From contig JAPOVR010000070.1 of NCBI GenBank assembly GCA_026708005.1, forward strand, positions 1-32,553: 32,553 bases of DNA. Reading direction: 5' to 3'. Positions 8,360 through 15,994 of this stretch are shown in pieces. Position 1 is the stretch's first letter. Every line of letters starts with the position of its first letter. Made by a program: the position numbers and the translations under genes. Source of the stretch: Actinomycetes bacterium (GTDB lineage: Bacteria; Actinomycetota; Thermoleophilia; Gaiellales; Gaiellaceae). The notes under the pieces are model-generated. The model had not been told where the DNA came from. It worked only from the letters and a program-made list of their open reading frames with translations, and made no database searches.

Positions 8360-9937
8360 CTACCCGCGCGCCTGCGTCTCGACACGGGCAACGCGAGCAA
8401 GATCGAGGTCGCCAACGGCCTTCACCCGCACGCGAACGGCGTTGCTCGGCAGGTAGGCGAGCGGGACCTCGTCGATCTCGACGATCTCCACGGAGTCCGC
8501 AAGCCCGCCCGCGGCCACCGCCTGCTCCGTCGCCTCGGCCTTCGCCTGCGCGAGCACCTCGTCACGTGAGACGCCTTCCATCGAGAACACGCGGTCGACC
8601 TCGCCGCCGATCTGCGCGATCGCAGCGCCGATCGCGTTCGCGACCGCGGAGTGCTCAGGCCTGATCAGCTCGGACGCGCCGTCCAGCCGAGAGCCCAGCA
8701 GGATGCTGCCACCACCGACGACGACGACGGGAATGTCGCCCGCGCTCGTCTTCATCCGATCGACGGCCTTAGCGACAGTCCGCTCGATCAGGGCGTGCGC
8801 ATCGCGCACCCAGCCCTCGTCGAGGCCCTGCACCCAGGCCGCGTCGCCGACGTCGGCGAGCCCGGCCGCCACCGCGATGTCGGTCGCCGTCAGGGTCTGT
8901 CCCCCGAAGACGAGCGCCTCGCGCGTGAGCCGGTAGCCGACCGACTCGCGCCCCACTGTCAGCGCGTCCTCGCCGCGCACGAGGCTTCCGCCGCCGAGGC
9001 CGATGGAGAGGACGTCGGGCATCCGGAAGTTGGTCCGCACGCCGCCCACCTGGGCGACGACGGCCGACTCCCGCGGGAACCCCTTGACGAGCATGCCGAC
9101 GTCGGAGGTCGTTCCGCCGATGTCAACGACGGCGCACTCGGTCACGCCCGAGAGGAACGCCGCTCCACGCATGGAGTTGGTCGGGCCCGACGCGAAGGTC
9201 GCCACCGGGTAGCGCCGGGCGCGCTCGACGCTCATCAGCGTCCCGTCGTTCTGGCTGAGGTACACGGGCGCCGTGATCGTGAGCTCCGCCAGCGCCGAGC
9301 CGAACGCGTCGACGATGCGCTCGGCGAGATCGCGCAGGCAGGCGTTCATTATCGTGGCGTTCTCGCGCTCGAGCAGGCCGACGCGGCCGATCTCGTGAGA
9401 GAGGCTGACCGCGACGCCGGGCAGCTCCTCCTGGAAGACCGCACCTGCCTCCTGCTCGAGCTCGGCGTTCACCGGCGAGAAGACCGAGCAGATGGCGACC
9501 GACCGGACCCCGCGCTCGCCGAGCTCGGCCGCGACGGCCCGGAGCTCGGCCGCGTCGAGCGGCGAGATGGCCCGCCCGTCGAACTCGTGCCCGCCGTGGC
9601 AGAGGTACGCGTGGTTGCCGACGGCCTCCCGCAGGCGGGCCGGCCAGTCGACCATCGGCCGCAGCGAGCGGGTCGCGGGCAGGCCGAGCCGCACCGCAGC
9701 GGTCGGCATCAGCGGCTTTGCCTCGATGACGGCGTTCGTGAAATGCGTTGTCCCGATCATGACGCCCTGCACCGCGTCGGTCTCGAGCGCGCTCTGGTCG
9801 ATGATGCTGCGCAGGACCTCGACGATGCCGCTCGTGACGTCAGGCGTCGTCGGCGTCTTGACCGAGGCCGCGACCGAGCGGCCGTCGAGGAGGACCGCAT
9901 CGGTGTTCGTCCCGCCTACGTCGATGCCGATGCGCAT
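8360..9937 (-). CDS. Short hydantoinase/oxoprolinase A-type protein
   Basis: The 525-residue protein has the ASKHA ATPase signatures of HyuA: IDVGGTNTD at about 5-13, VDIGGTTSD at 271-279 and the GLGGGS phosphate loop at 313-318, with HEIGRVGLLERENATIMNAC between them. At 525 residues it is clearly shorter than the 705-residue HyuA at 21.0-23.2 kb, lacking the long C-terminal region, which is the form that travels with DUF917 rather than with HyuB. Members of the superfamily use ATP to open hydantoin or 5-oxoproline-like rings. It lies 35 bases after the molybdenum-hydroxylase large subunit and three bases before DUF917, so ring oxidation and ring opening appear co-expressed. Confidence 0.88.
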   Translation of the reverse strand: MRIGIDVGGTNTDAVLLDGRSVAASVKTPTTPDVTSGIVEVLRSIIDQSALETDAVQGVMIGTTHFTNAVIEAKPLMPTAAVRLGLPATRSLRPMVDWPARLREAVGNHAYLCHGGHEFDGRAISPLDAAELRAVAAELGERGVRSVAICSVFSPVNAELEQEAGAVFQEELPGVAVSLSHEIGRVGLLERENATIMNACLRDLAERIVDAFGSALAELTITAPVYLSQNDGTLMSVERARRYPVATFASGPTNSMRGAAFLSGVTECAVVDIGGTTSDVGMLVKGFPRESAVVAQVGGVRTNFRMPDVLSIGLGGGSLVRGEDALTVGRESVGYRLTREALVFGGQTLTATDIAVAAGLADVGDAAWVQGLDEGWVRDAHALIERTVAKAVDRMKTSAGDIPVVVVGGGSILLGSRLDGASELIRPEHSAVANAIGAAIAQIGGEVDRVFSMEGVSRDEVLAQAKAEATEQAVAAGGLADSVEIVEIDEVPLAYLPSNAVRVRVKAVGDLDLARVARVETQARG

Positions 9938-9972
9938 GGACTTCCGCTGCGGGCAACCCCGCCGGCCGGCTG

Positions 9973-12240
9973 CTACGCGTTCAGCGCCTCGAGCACCGTG
10001 AACGGCGTGATCGGGATGCTGTTGATCGGCTTGCCGATCGCATCCGAGACCGCGTTGGCGATCGCGGCGGCCACGGGGATGATCGGCGCCTCCGCGACTC
10101 CCTTTGCGCCGTGCGGCCCGACGGGGTCCTCCGCCTCCAAGAGCACGACGTCGATGGGCGGCACATCGAGCGCAGTCGGCAGCCGGTAGCTCGCGAAACC
10201 CCAGTCGAGACAGATGCCCTCGTCAAGTCGGAGGTCTTCGAACAGCGCGTAGCCAACGCCCTGGATGACACCACCGTAGATCTGGCCTCTGATCGCCTGC
10301 GGATTCAGGATCTTGCCGACGTCCTGCGCAACCGCATACCGGAGGATGGTGACCTCGCCGGTCTCGGGGTCGACCTCAACCTCGGCGAGGTGCACGTGGT
10401 AGCTAGCTCCGGTGAACGTCGTCATCACGCTGCCGGTCACGCAGCCGGTATCGAAGGAGACGGGCGGATGTGTATGCCGGCCGGCTCCCGTGACCGGACC
10501 AGCGCGGAACAGCTCCGCGCGGGCGACCGCCGCCAGGCTCACCTGCCGGTCCGGCGCGCCGGCGACGCGGGCGACACCGTCGGCGAGCTCGAGGTCGCCC
10601 CGATCCGCCTCGAGCTTCAGGGCAGCCGCGTCGAGCACCTGGTCGCGCACCTCGCGGGCCGCGCCGAGCACGGCCTCGCCGGCCATGAACATCGTCCGTC
10701 CCCCCTGCGCGCCCCCGTCGTAGGCGGCGAGATCGGTGTCGGGGCGGCTGACGACGACATCGCCCGCGTCGAGACCCAGCTCGGCCGCCACGATCTGCGG
10801 GAGGCCCTGTGCGACCGCGCCCGTCCCGATCTCCGTGGCCGAGCTAATCAGGGTCGCGGTGCCGTCCTCGTTGAGCTTCACAGACGCCCCGCTCGGCATG
10901 CTGTTAGTGTTCCAGACGGTGCAGGCGATGCCGACGCCTTGGTAGGGATGCCTGCGCGCGCCGAGTCCCGGCCACGGGACGACCTCGTCGAGACGCTCGA
11001 GCGCATCACTGAAGGCAACACCCTCGAGCCTCTGGCCTGTCGCGCTCTCGTCCCCGTCCACGTAGATGTTGCGCAGCCGGAACTCGCGCCGGTCGATGCC
11101 CAGCTCGTTCGCGATGTGGTCTGCGTGCCGCTCGAGCGCGAAGTTGCAGTAGGTGGCGAGGACCCCGCGGAACGGGCCGGTGGGCGGCGTGTTCGTGTAC
11201 ACGAGCTTCGTCGTGTGGCTGATTGCGCCCATGCGGTAGTTCGAGCACAGCATCAGCGGGGCAAGGCCGGCCACGACCGGCTGCTCGCCGCCGTAGGCCC
11301 CGTTGTCCATCAGGACCTCCGAGCGGTGCCCGAGGATCTCGCCGTCGCTCGTGACGGCGCTCGCGACGCGCACGACGGCGTTCTCGCGCGGACACCCGGA
11401 GAGAAACTCCTCCTTGCGGGTATTCACCAGCTTGACGGGCCGACCCGACCTGCGGGCGAGCAAGGCCGCGGCCGGCTCGAGCGTCGGGATGAGCTTGCCG
11501 CCGAAGCCGCCGCCTACCGTCGGGACGACGATGCGCACGTCAGAGGTTCGCACCCCCAGGTAGCCGGCGGTCCCGTCGCGCACGTTGAACGGCCACTGCG
11601 TGGAGGTGTGGATCACGTAGCGGCCGTTCTCGAAGCGAGCGGTGCAGACGCGAGGCTCGATCGATGCCTGGTGGTGGCGCTGAACCTCGAACTCATCCTC
11701 GATCACGTGGTTGGCCTTCGCGAAGGCAGCGTCGATGTCGCCGCGGCGCAGGTCGACAATCGCGGCGAGGTTCCCCTCGCGCGGCGTGTTGAAGTGATTG
11801 CGGTAGGACTCCCAGCCCGGGTGCAGCAGCCGGGCTCCCTCGGCCATGGCCTCCTGCATCGTCCCGAGCACCTCAAGCGGCTCGATCTCGAGCACGATCG
11901 CCCTGAGCGCGGCGCGAGCCTGGTTCCAGGTCTCGGCCGCGACGGCCGCGATCGGCTCGCCCTCGTAGCGGACGACGTCGGTGGCGAAGACAGGCTGGTC
12001 GACCGTGACGTGGCCCCACCGCCCCGGGACGTCCTCGGCGGTGACGACAGCGAGAACGCCGGGAATCTTGACGGCCTCGCTCGTATCGAGCTTCGTGATG
12101 CGCCCGGCGGGCACGGTGGAGCGGAGGATCTTCCCGTGGAGGTAGTGGGGCTCCTCGTAGTCGATTCCGTAGAGAGCCGTGCCACGAACCTTGGCCTCGC
12201 CATCGATGCGAGGTGAGCTGTCCCCAATCGCAACGGTCAT
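9973..12240 (-). CDS. Molybdenum hydroxylase large (Mo-cofactor) subunit, xanthine dehydrogenase family
   Basis: This 755-residue subunit has both aldehyde-oxidase/xanthine-dehydrogenase domains. The first (about 15-130) begins RIDGEAKVRGTALYGIDYEE. The Mo-binding part includes VGGGFGGKL (242-250), a GPFRGVLATYCNFALERHAD block, AQGGRTMFMAGEA, and the C-terminal GPHGAKGVAEAP whose Glu (residue 717) corresponds to the catalytic base of the family. The CO-dehydrogenase active loop (VAYRCSFR) is absent, so it is not CoxL. Enzymes of this class hydroxylate carbon next to ring nitrogen with water as oxygen source (purines, nicotinate, quinolines and others). The ATG overlaps the stop of the 2Fe-2S subunit (ATGA), and the three subunits form one FAD-FeS-Mo unit. 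Confidence 0.92.
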   Translation of the reverse strand: MTVAIGDSSPRIDGEAKVRGTALYGIDYEEPHYLHGKILRSTVPAGRITKLDTSEAVKIPGVLAVVTAEDVPGRWGHVTVDQPVFATDVVRYEGEPIAAVAAETWNQARAALRAIVLEIEPLEVLGTMQEAMAEGARLLHPGWESYRNHFNTPREGNLAAIVDLRRGDIDAAFAKANHVIEDEFEVQRHHQASIEPRVCTARFENGRYVIHTSTQWPFNVRDGTAGYLGVRTSDVRIVVPTVGGGFGGKLIPTLEPAAALLARRSGRPVKLVNTRKEEFLSGCPRENAVVRVASAVTSDGEILGHRSEVLMDNGAYGGEQPVVAGLAPLMLCSNYRMGAISHTTKLVYTNTPPTGPFRGVLATYCNFALERHADHIANELGIDRREFRLRNIYVDGDESATGQRLEGVAFSDALERLDEVVPWPGLGARRHPYQGVGIACTVWNTNSMPSGASVKLNEDGTATLISSATEIGTGAVAQGLPQIVAAELGLDAGDVVVSRPDTDLAAYDGGAQGGRTMFMAGEAVLGAAREVRDQVLDAAALKLEADRGDLELADGVARVAGAPDRQVSLAAVARAELFRAGPVTGAGRHTHPPVSFDTGCVTGSVMTTFTGASYHVHLAEVEVDPETGEVTILRYAVAQDVGKILNPQAIRGQIYGGVIQGVGYALFEDLRLDEGICLDWGFASYRLPTALDVPPIDVVLLEAEDPVGPHGAKGVAEAPIIPVAAAIANAVSDAIGKPINSIPITPFTVLEALNA

Positions 12241-12701
12241 GACGCTCCTCCTGCCACGCTGAGGGCCGCCTCGACGATTCCCTGGTACCCCGTGCAGCGG
12301 CAGAGGTTGCCGGACAGCGCCGAGCGAACCTCATCCTCTGCCGGCGCGGGGTTCGTCTCGAGCAGGTTCGTGAGCGTCATCAGGACGCCCGGGGTGCAGA
12401 CGCCGCACTGGACGCCGCCGTGCTCCAGCACAGCCCGCTGGAGGTCGCTCAGCCGCTCATCGCTGTCGGCGAGCCCTTCAACCGTGCGAACGACGGCACC
12501 TTCGGCGAGCGCGACGGGGTAGAGACAGGACGCTACGGTGCGACCGTTGACGATCACGACGCAGGCCCCGCAGCGACCCTCGAAGCAGCCGGTCTTCGTG
12601 CCGATCAGACCGAGCTCCTCCCGTAGGACGACGGCCAGTGGATAGAACGGCGGCACCTCCACCTCGACGTCGCGGCCGTTGACCGTAAGCGCGTGGGCCA
12701 T
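12237..12701 (-). CDS. Molybdenum hydroxylase 2Fe-2S subunit
   Basis: The 154-residue protein carries the two cluster motifs of the family. A plant-ferredoxin-type set is Cys39, Cys44, Cys47 and Cys59 (TGCFEGRCGACVVIVNGR), and a second set is Cys99, Cys102, Cys134 and Cys136 (VQCGVCTPGVLM and GNLCRCTGYQGI). All eight cysteines are present, so electron flow from the Mo site to FAD looks intact. A good ribosome-binding site (AGGAGG) precedes ATG 12701, 9 bases after the FAD-subunit stop. Its stop overlaps the Mo-subunit start. Confidence 0.95.
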   Translation of the reverse strand: MAHALTVNGRDVEVEVPPFYPLAVVLREELGLIGTKTGCFEGRCGACVVIVNGRTVASCLYPVALAEGAVVRTVEGLADSDERLSDLQRAVLEHGGVQCGVCTPGVLMTLTNLLETNPAPAEDEVRSALSGNLCRCTGYQGIVEAALSVAGGAS

Positions 12702-12710
12702 CTCCTCCTC

Positions 12711-13553
12711 CTAGGAGCCGGTGAGCTGTCGGGCCGCGCGCTTCACGAGCGCGGGAAGGACTTTAAGCCGGTACCAGCCCGGTGCATCCAGGCCGTCGCG
12801 CGCCTCCATCTGTGCGGCCACGGCCTCGCCGGCAGCTGCAGCGCTCTCTTCGCTGAGCGGCTTTCCCGTCAGCTCCTGCTCGGCCTGCGGGCAGCGGGCT
12901 GAGAGCTCCTCAACCGAGCCGAAGGCAACGCGCGCGCTCGCGACGACCTCGCCGTCGAAATCGACCGACAGCGCCACCGACGCGACGGCCTCCTCCCCAC
13001 CGCGGCGGACCGTGAGCCGCTCGTACCGAGAGCGGGAGCCCGTGGGTGCGTGCGTCACGCAGCGTGTGACGAGCGTGCCGGGCTGTGGCCTCTCTCCGGC
13101 GAGAAACTCGGAGAGCGGAAGCTCGCTGCGCTCCGAGCCAGCAGCGACCTCGACGGTCGCATCGAGCACGAGGAGCGCGGGCACGAGATCGGCCGCGGGG
13201 TACGGTGAGGCGCAGAGGTTGCCAGCGACCGTCGCCACGTTGCCGATCGCCGTCGGCGTGCCGCGGGCTGCCTGCGCGAGGACGGCGAGCTCGCCGTCGA
13301 GCGCCGCGAGATCCGTATGGGTGGCCGCTGCCCCGATCGAGCCGCCTCCGGCATCGATGTGGCGGAGCTCCTCGAGATGGCCCACCGCGACGTAGTGCAT
13401 CCTCGTCGGGCGTCGGTAGAGGGGGCCGAGCATGACCCACGTGCCGCCGGCGATCACCTCGCCGTCTTCGCCCAGACGCGCGAGCTCAGCGGCGGCCTCG
13501 TCGACCGTCGAGGCTCTGATCAGCTCTGGAATGTCTCCGTACCTCGTTGCCAT
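12711..13553 (-). CDS. Molybdenum hydroxylase FAD-binding subunit
   Basis: The 280-residue protein opens MATRYGDIPELIRASTVDEA and has the FAD-binding motifs AGGTWVML (about 36-43) and IGNVATVAGNLCASPYPAAD (about 102-121), followed by the CO-dehydrogenase flavoprotein C-terminal domain with RLTVRRGGEEAVASVALSV. It passes electrons from the iron-sulfur clusters to NAD or another acceptor. Gene order FAD, 2Fe-2S, Mo is the usual order of coxMSL-like sets. Its translation start is served by a duplicated Shine-Dalgarno unit (see 13555-13586). No dedicated maturation gene (XdhC, MocA, CoxD or similar) lies in the island. Confidence 0.93.
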   Translation of the reverse strand: MATRYGDIPELIRASTVDEAAAELARLGEDGEVIAGGTWVMLGPLYRRPTRMHYVAVGHLEELRHIDAGGGSIGAAATHTDLAALDGELAVLAQAARGTPTAIGNVATVAGNLCASPYPAADLVPALLVLDATVEVAAGSERSELPLSEFLAGERPQPGTLVTRCVTHAPTGSRSRYERLTVRRGGEEAVASVALSVDFDGEVVASARVAFGSVEELSARCPQAEQELTGKPLSEESAAAAGEAVAAQMEARDGLDAPGWYRLKVLPALVKRAARQLTGS

Positions 13554-13554
13554 C

Positions 13555-13586
13555 CTTACCTCCCCGGCGCCTTACCTCCCCGGCGC
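13555..13586 (-). repeat. 16-bp tandem duplication carrying two Shine-Dalgarno sites
   Basis: On the minus strand the unit GCGCCGGGGAGGTAAG is present twice without a gap, ending one base before ATG 13553. Each copy has the strong site GGGGAGGT, so the FAD subunit has a proximal and a distal site 16 bases apart. The copies are identical, which suggests a recent event. Another 16-bp perfect tandem duplication lies at 2110-2141. Confidence 0.9.
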
Positions 13587-13619
13587 CGCTCGAGCGCACT
13601 CTAGAGGAGCTTGGGCGCG

Positions 13620-14843
13620 CTAGACAGCGGCGTCGCCGAACACCCCTGAGGCAACGAGCTCGTCGATGCGACCGTCCGCGTAGCCGCAGAGGGTCGTGAG
13701 CACCTCGCGCGTGTGCTCACCCCGCAGCGGCCCTCGCGCCGGATCGACGCGCAGCTCGCCCCCATCCTCCCCGGCGAGCCGCAGCGGTGAGGCGATCGAG
13801 CGGACGGTGCCGAGGCTCGGATGCTCGTAGGCGACAACGCCTCCGCGGGCGGCCGTCTGTGGCTCGTCGAGAGCCTCCAGCACGGTGTTCACCTTAGCGC
13901 TCGGGACGCCGGCCGACACGAGCGCGGCGATCCACTCGTCGACCGTCCTCTCGCGGAAGATGTCCTTGAGGAGCGGAAGGAGCGCGTCTCGGTTCTCGCT
14001 GCGGGCGGTCATGGTCGAGAAGCGCTCGTCCTCGTTGAGCTCCCGCCGCCCGATCACCTCGCAGAGCCGCTCCCAGAACTTCTGCTTGGCCGCGGCGACG
14101 ACGAACCAGCCGTCGCTCGCCTCGAAGTTCTGGAACGGCACGATCGAGGGATGCGCCGAGTCGGCGACCCTCGGCGGCACGTATCCGTGGGTGGCGGCCC
14201 AGGGGCCGATGTACATCAGCTCGTGAAGCGCCGTCTCGAACAGCGAGACGTCGCAGTCGCAGCCGACCCCGTCGCGCCGGGCTCGCAACAGGCCGGCGAG
14301 CAGGGCGATCGCCGACGCATAGCCGCCGGAGAGGTCGACGAGCGAGAGGCCGCTCTTGGTCGGTGGTCCGGCCGGATCGCCCGTGAGGCTCTGCCAGCCG
14401 GCGAGGCCCTGCATCATGTAGTCGTAGCCGCCTTCCGCGGCCCGCGGCCCCGTCATCCCGAAGCCCGAGAGCGAGCAGCAGACGACCTTCGGGTTGACGC
14501 TGCGCAGCTGGTCATAGGTGAGGCCGAGCTTCCTCGGCATGTCGCCGCGGAGGTTCGAGTAGACGCCGTCGACGGCGCGGACGAGATCGTGGAAGACCGG
14601 TTGTGCGCCCTCGTGGCGGAAGTCGAGCGAGATCGACTTCTTGTTGCGGTTGAACGTCTCGAAGAAGAGCGAGCTCTCGCCCTCCTGGTACGGCGGGACG
14701 TACCGCCCGATATCACCTCGGGTGGCGGGGTCCTCGATCTTGATCACCTCGGCGCCGAGGTCGCAGAGCTGGAGCGTGCCCCACGGGCCCGCGCCGAACT
14801 GCTCGACGGCGATCACCCGGACATCGGCGAGTGGAAGCGCCAT
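13620..14843 (-). CDS. CaiB/BaiF-type (class III) CoA-transferase
   Basis: The ATG at 14843 gives 407 residues starting MALPLADVRVIAVEQFGAGP, the normal class III opening, and a weaker longer start (14939) adds a low-complexity head not seen in the family. Typical blocks follow: LGAEVIKIEDPATRGD, SISLDFRHEGAQPVFHDLVR, VVCCSLSGFGMTGPRAAEGG, YDYMMQGLAGWQSLTG. Asp170 in SGLSLVDLSGGYASAIALLA is the expected catalytic aspartate (Asp169 in formyl-CoA transferase). The enzyme moves CoA between carboxylic acids, here likely activating the acid released by ring opening for the acyl-CoA dehydrogenases of the island. It lies between the racemase-like and the molybdenum-hydroxylase genes. Confidence 0.92.
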   Translation of the reverse strand: MALPLADVRVIAVEQFGAGPWGTLQLCDLGAEVIKIEDPATRGDIGRYVPPYQEGESSLFFETFNRNKKSISLDFRHEGAQPVFHDLVRAVDGVYSNLRGDMPRKLGLTYDQLRSVNPKVVCCSLSGFGMTGPRAAEGGYDYMMQGLAGWQSLTGDPAGPPTKSGLSLVDLSGGYASAIALLAGLLRARRDGVGCDCDVSLFETALHELMYIGPWAATHGYVPPRVADSAHPSIVPFQNFEASDGWFVVAAAKQKFWERLCEVIGRRELNEDERFSTMTARSENRDALLPLLKDIFRERTVDEWIAALVSAGVPSAKVNTVLEALDEPQTAARGGVVAYEHPSLGTVRSIASPLRLAGEDGGELRVDPARGPLRGEHTREVLTTLCGYADGRIDELVASGVFGDAAV

Positions 14844-14972
14844 GCTCAGACCGAGACGGCTGTCGGGCGGGGGGGCGGGGATGTTTTCACGGTGCTCGGC
14901 ATCGTCGGCGCGGGATCGACATGCTCGGCCCGACTGCACTGGAGCCAGGCTCGAGCCGTGCGGTCGGCGCCG

Positions 14973-15746
14973 CTAGACGGGTGCCGACTCGGTCTGGGCA
15001 GCGCCTTGGAGCATCCCGTGGAGCATGTCGTGCTTGGGCACGTTCGGCTTGGGGTAGGCCGTGCGGCTGTGGCTGATGCCAAGGCCCAGGACGAGCTCGG
15101 CGAGCTTGTACGTCAGCGGCCCGGGGTTGATGACAGGAACCGGCAGCTGCTCCTGCAGGTAGGGAACGGCCTGGTGCATGGTCGTCGAGCCCATGCAGAT
15201 CACGTCGGCGCCGTCCTCCTCCACGCAGGCGAGCCCCGCGTCACGCAGCAGCGGGAAGACCTCCTTCTCCTTGCCGCCGAGCAGGTTGGAGACGTCCGGC
15301 CGCTTGTTGATCGACCGCACGGAGGCGAGCTTGCTCGTGATGCCATACTCCTGCGCCGCCTTGCGGTAGAGCGCCTTCCACGGGTCCCACTGGGTCACGA
15401 CCGAGAACGTGTGCCCGAGAATGCACGCCACGTGCATCGACGCCTTGCCGGGCCCAATGACGGGAATGTCGAGCACCGACCGCAGGGCGTTGTGGCCGGA
15501 GTCGCTCATCGTGTCGATGCAGACGGCGTCGTAGCCATCATCCTGCGCGGTGACCCCCGCCTCGAAGATAGCGATGTCCGCCATGGCGAAGTCATGGTAG
15601 CTGTCAAACAGCGCCGGCCCGGCCGTGACGCCCCTGAACTCGAACGTGATGCCGGGACCGAGCTCGACCGCTTCCATCTGAGCCTCGCGGTTCGCGATGC
15701 CCTGCTCGTCGAGGTTGAACGGAACGATGACGAGTACCCTCTTCAC
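14973..15746 (-). CDS. Asp/Glu/hydantoin-racemase superfamily protein lacking the catalytic cysteine pair
   Basis: The GTG start at 15746 follows GGAGGCCACC and gives 257 residues. The fold is that of the two-domain Asp/Glu/hydantoin racemases (MKRVLVIVPFNLDEQG; LLGGKEKEVFPLLRDAGLAC; PVPVINPGPLTYKLAELVLG). In HyuE-type racemases two cysteines, about residues 76 and 181, remove and add the proton. Here the matching positions read CIDTMSDSG with Thr79 and ICMGSTTMHQ with Ser187. Each has a cysteine three residues before it (Cys76 and Cys184). Whether these substitute, or the protein does a non-racemase reaction such as isomerisation, is open. A related branch with the GSTTMHQ sequence is annotated variously as racemase or HupH-like; a function for it is not known to me. 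Confidence 0.82.
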   Translation of the reverse strand: MKRVLVIVPFNLDEQGIANREAQMEAVELGPGITFEFRGVTAGPALFDSYHDFAMADIAIFEAGVTAQDDGYDAVCIDTMSDSGHNALRSVLDIPVIGPGKASMHVACILGHTFSVVTQWDPWKALYRKAAQEYGITSKLASVRSINKRPDVSNLLGGKEKEVFPLLRDAGLACVEEDGADVICMGSTTMHQAVPYLQEQLPVPVINPGPLTYKLAELVLGLGISHSRTAYPKPNVPKHDMLHGMLQGAAQTESAPV

Positions 15747-15767
15747 GGTGGCCTCCTGTCGCAGAGT

Positions 15768-15779
15768 GCGTGCGCACGC
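15768..15779. promoter_or_regulatory. Perfect 12-bp palindrome upstream of the racemase-like gene
   Basis: GCGTGCGCACGC is a perfect 12-base palindrome about 21 bases upstream of the GTG at 15746, within the 248-base gap after the acyl-CoA dehydrogenase gene, the longest spacer in the minus-strand series. It could be an operator for an internal promoter, but alternating GC palindromes are frequent in such DNA and no clear -35/-10 pair was found. Confidence 0.2.
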
Positions 15780-15994
15780 TTCCAGCGGCTCGCCTGAAGC
15801 TTGTCAGAATTCGACTGCGCTCGGCACACCGCCGCGGCGGCGCGCGGCGTCCGCTGAGCGGTCCCGCGGGATCAGTGGGGAACGGGTCCCGAACGCGTGA
15901 CGGGCGACGATCGGTTCGTGGCCGGCTGCAGGTTGCGCGCAAGCAGGCGAGCCGTCGCGATGGGGCGGCTCCACGAGCCGCCCGGACCATCCAC

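Noticed and set aside
10111-12216. 701-residue plus-strand open frame opposite the Mo subunit
   Set aside because: It is exactly antisense to a complete molybdenum-hydroxylase subunit, and its translation is Arg/His/Asp-rich without any family motif; long antisense frames are expected in GC-rich DNA.
9973-13553. Carbon-monoxide dehydrogenase (coxMSL)
   Set aside because: Gene order fits, but the large subunit lacks the diagnostic Cys-containing VAYRCSFR loop.
13821-15797. 658-residue plus-strand open frame over the CoA-transferase and racemase genes
   Set aside because: It spans two well-supported minus-strand genes and their spacer, with low-complexity Arg/Val/Ala translation and no motif.
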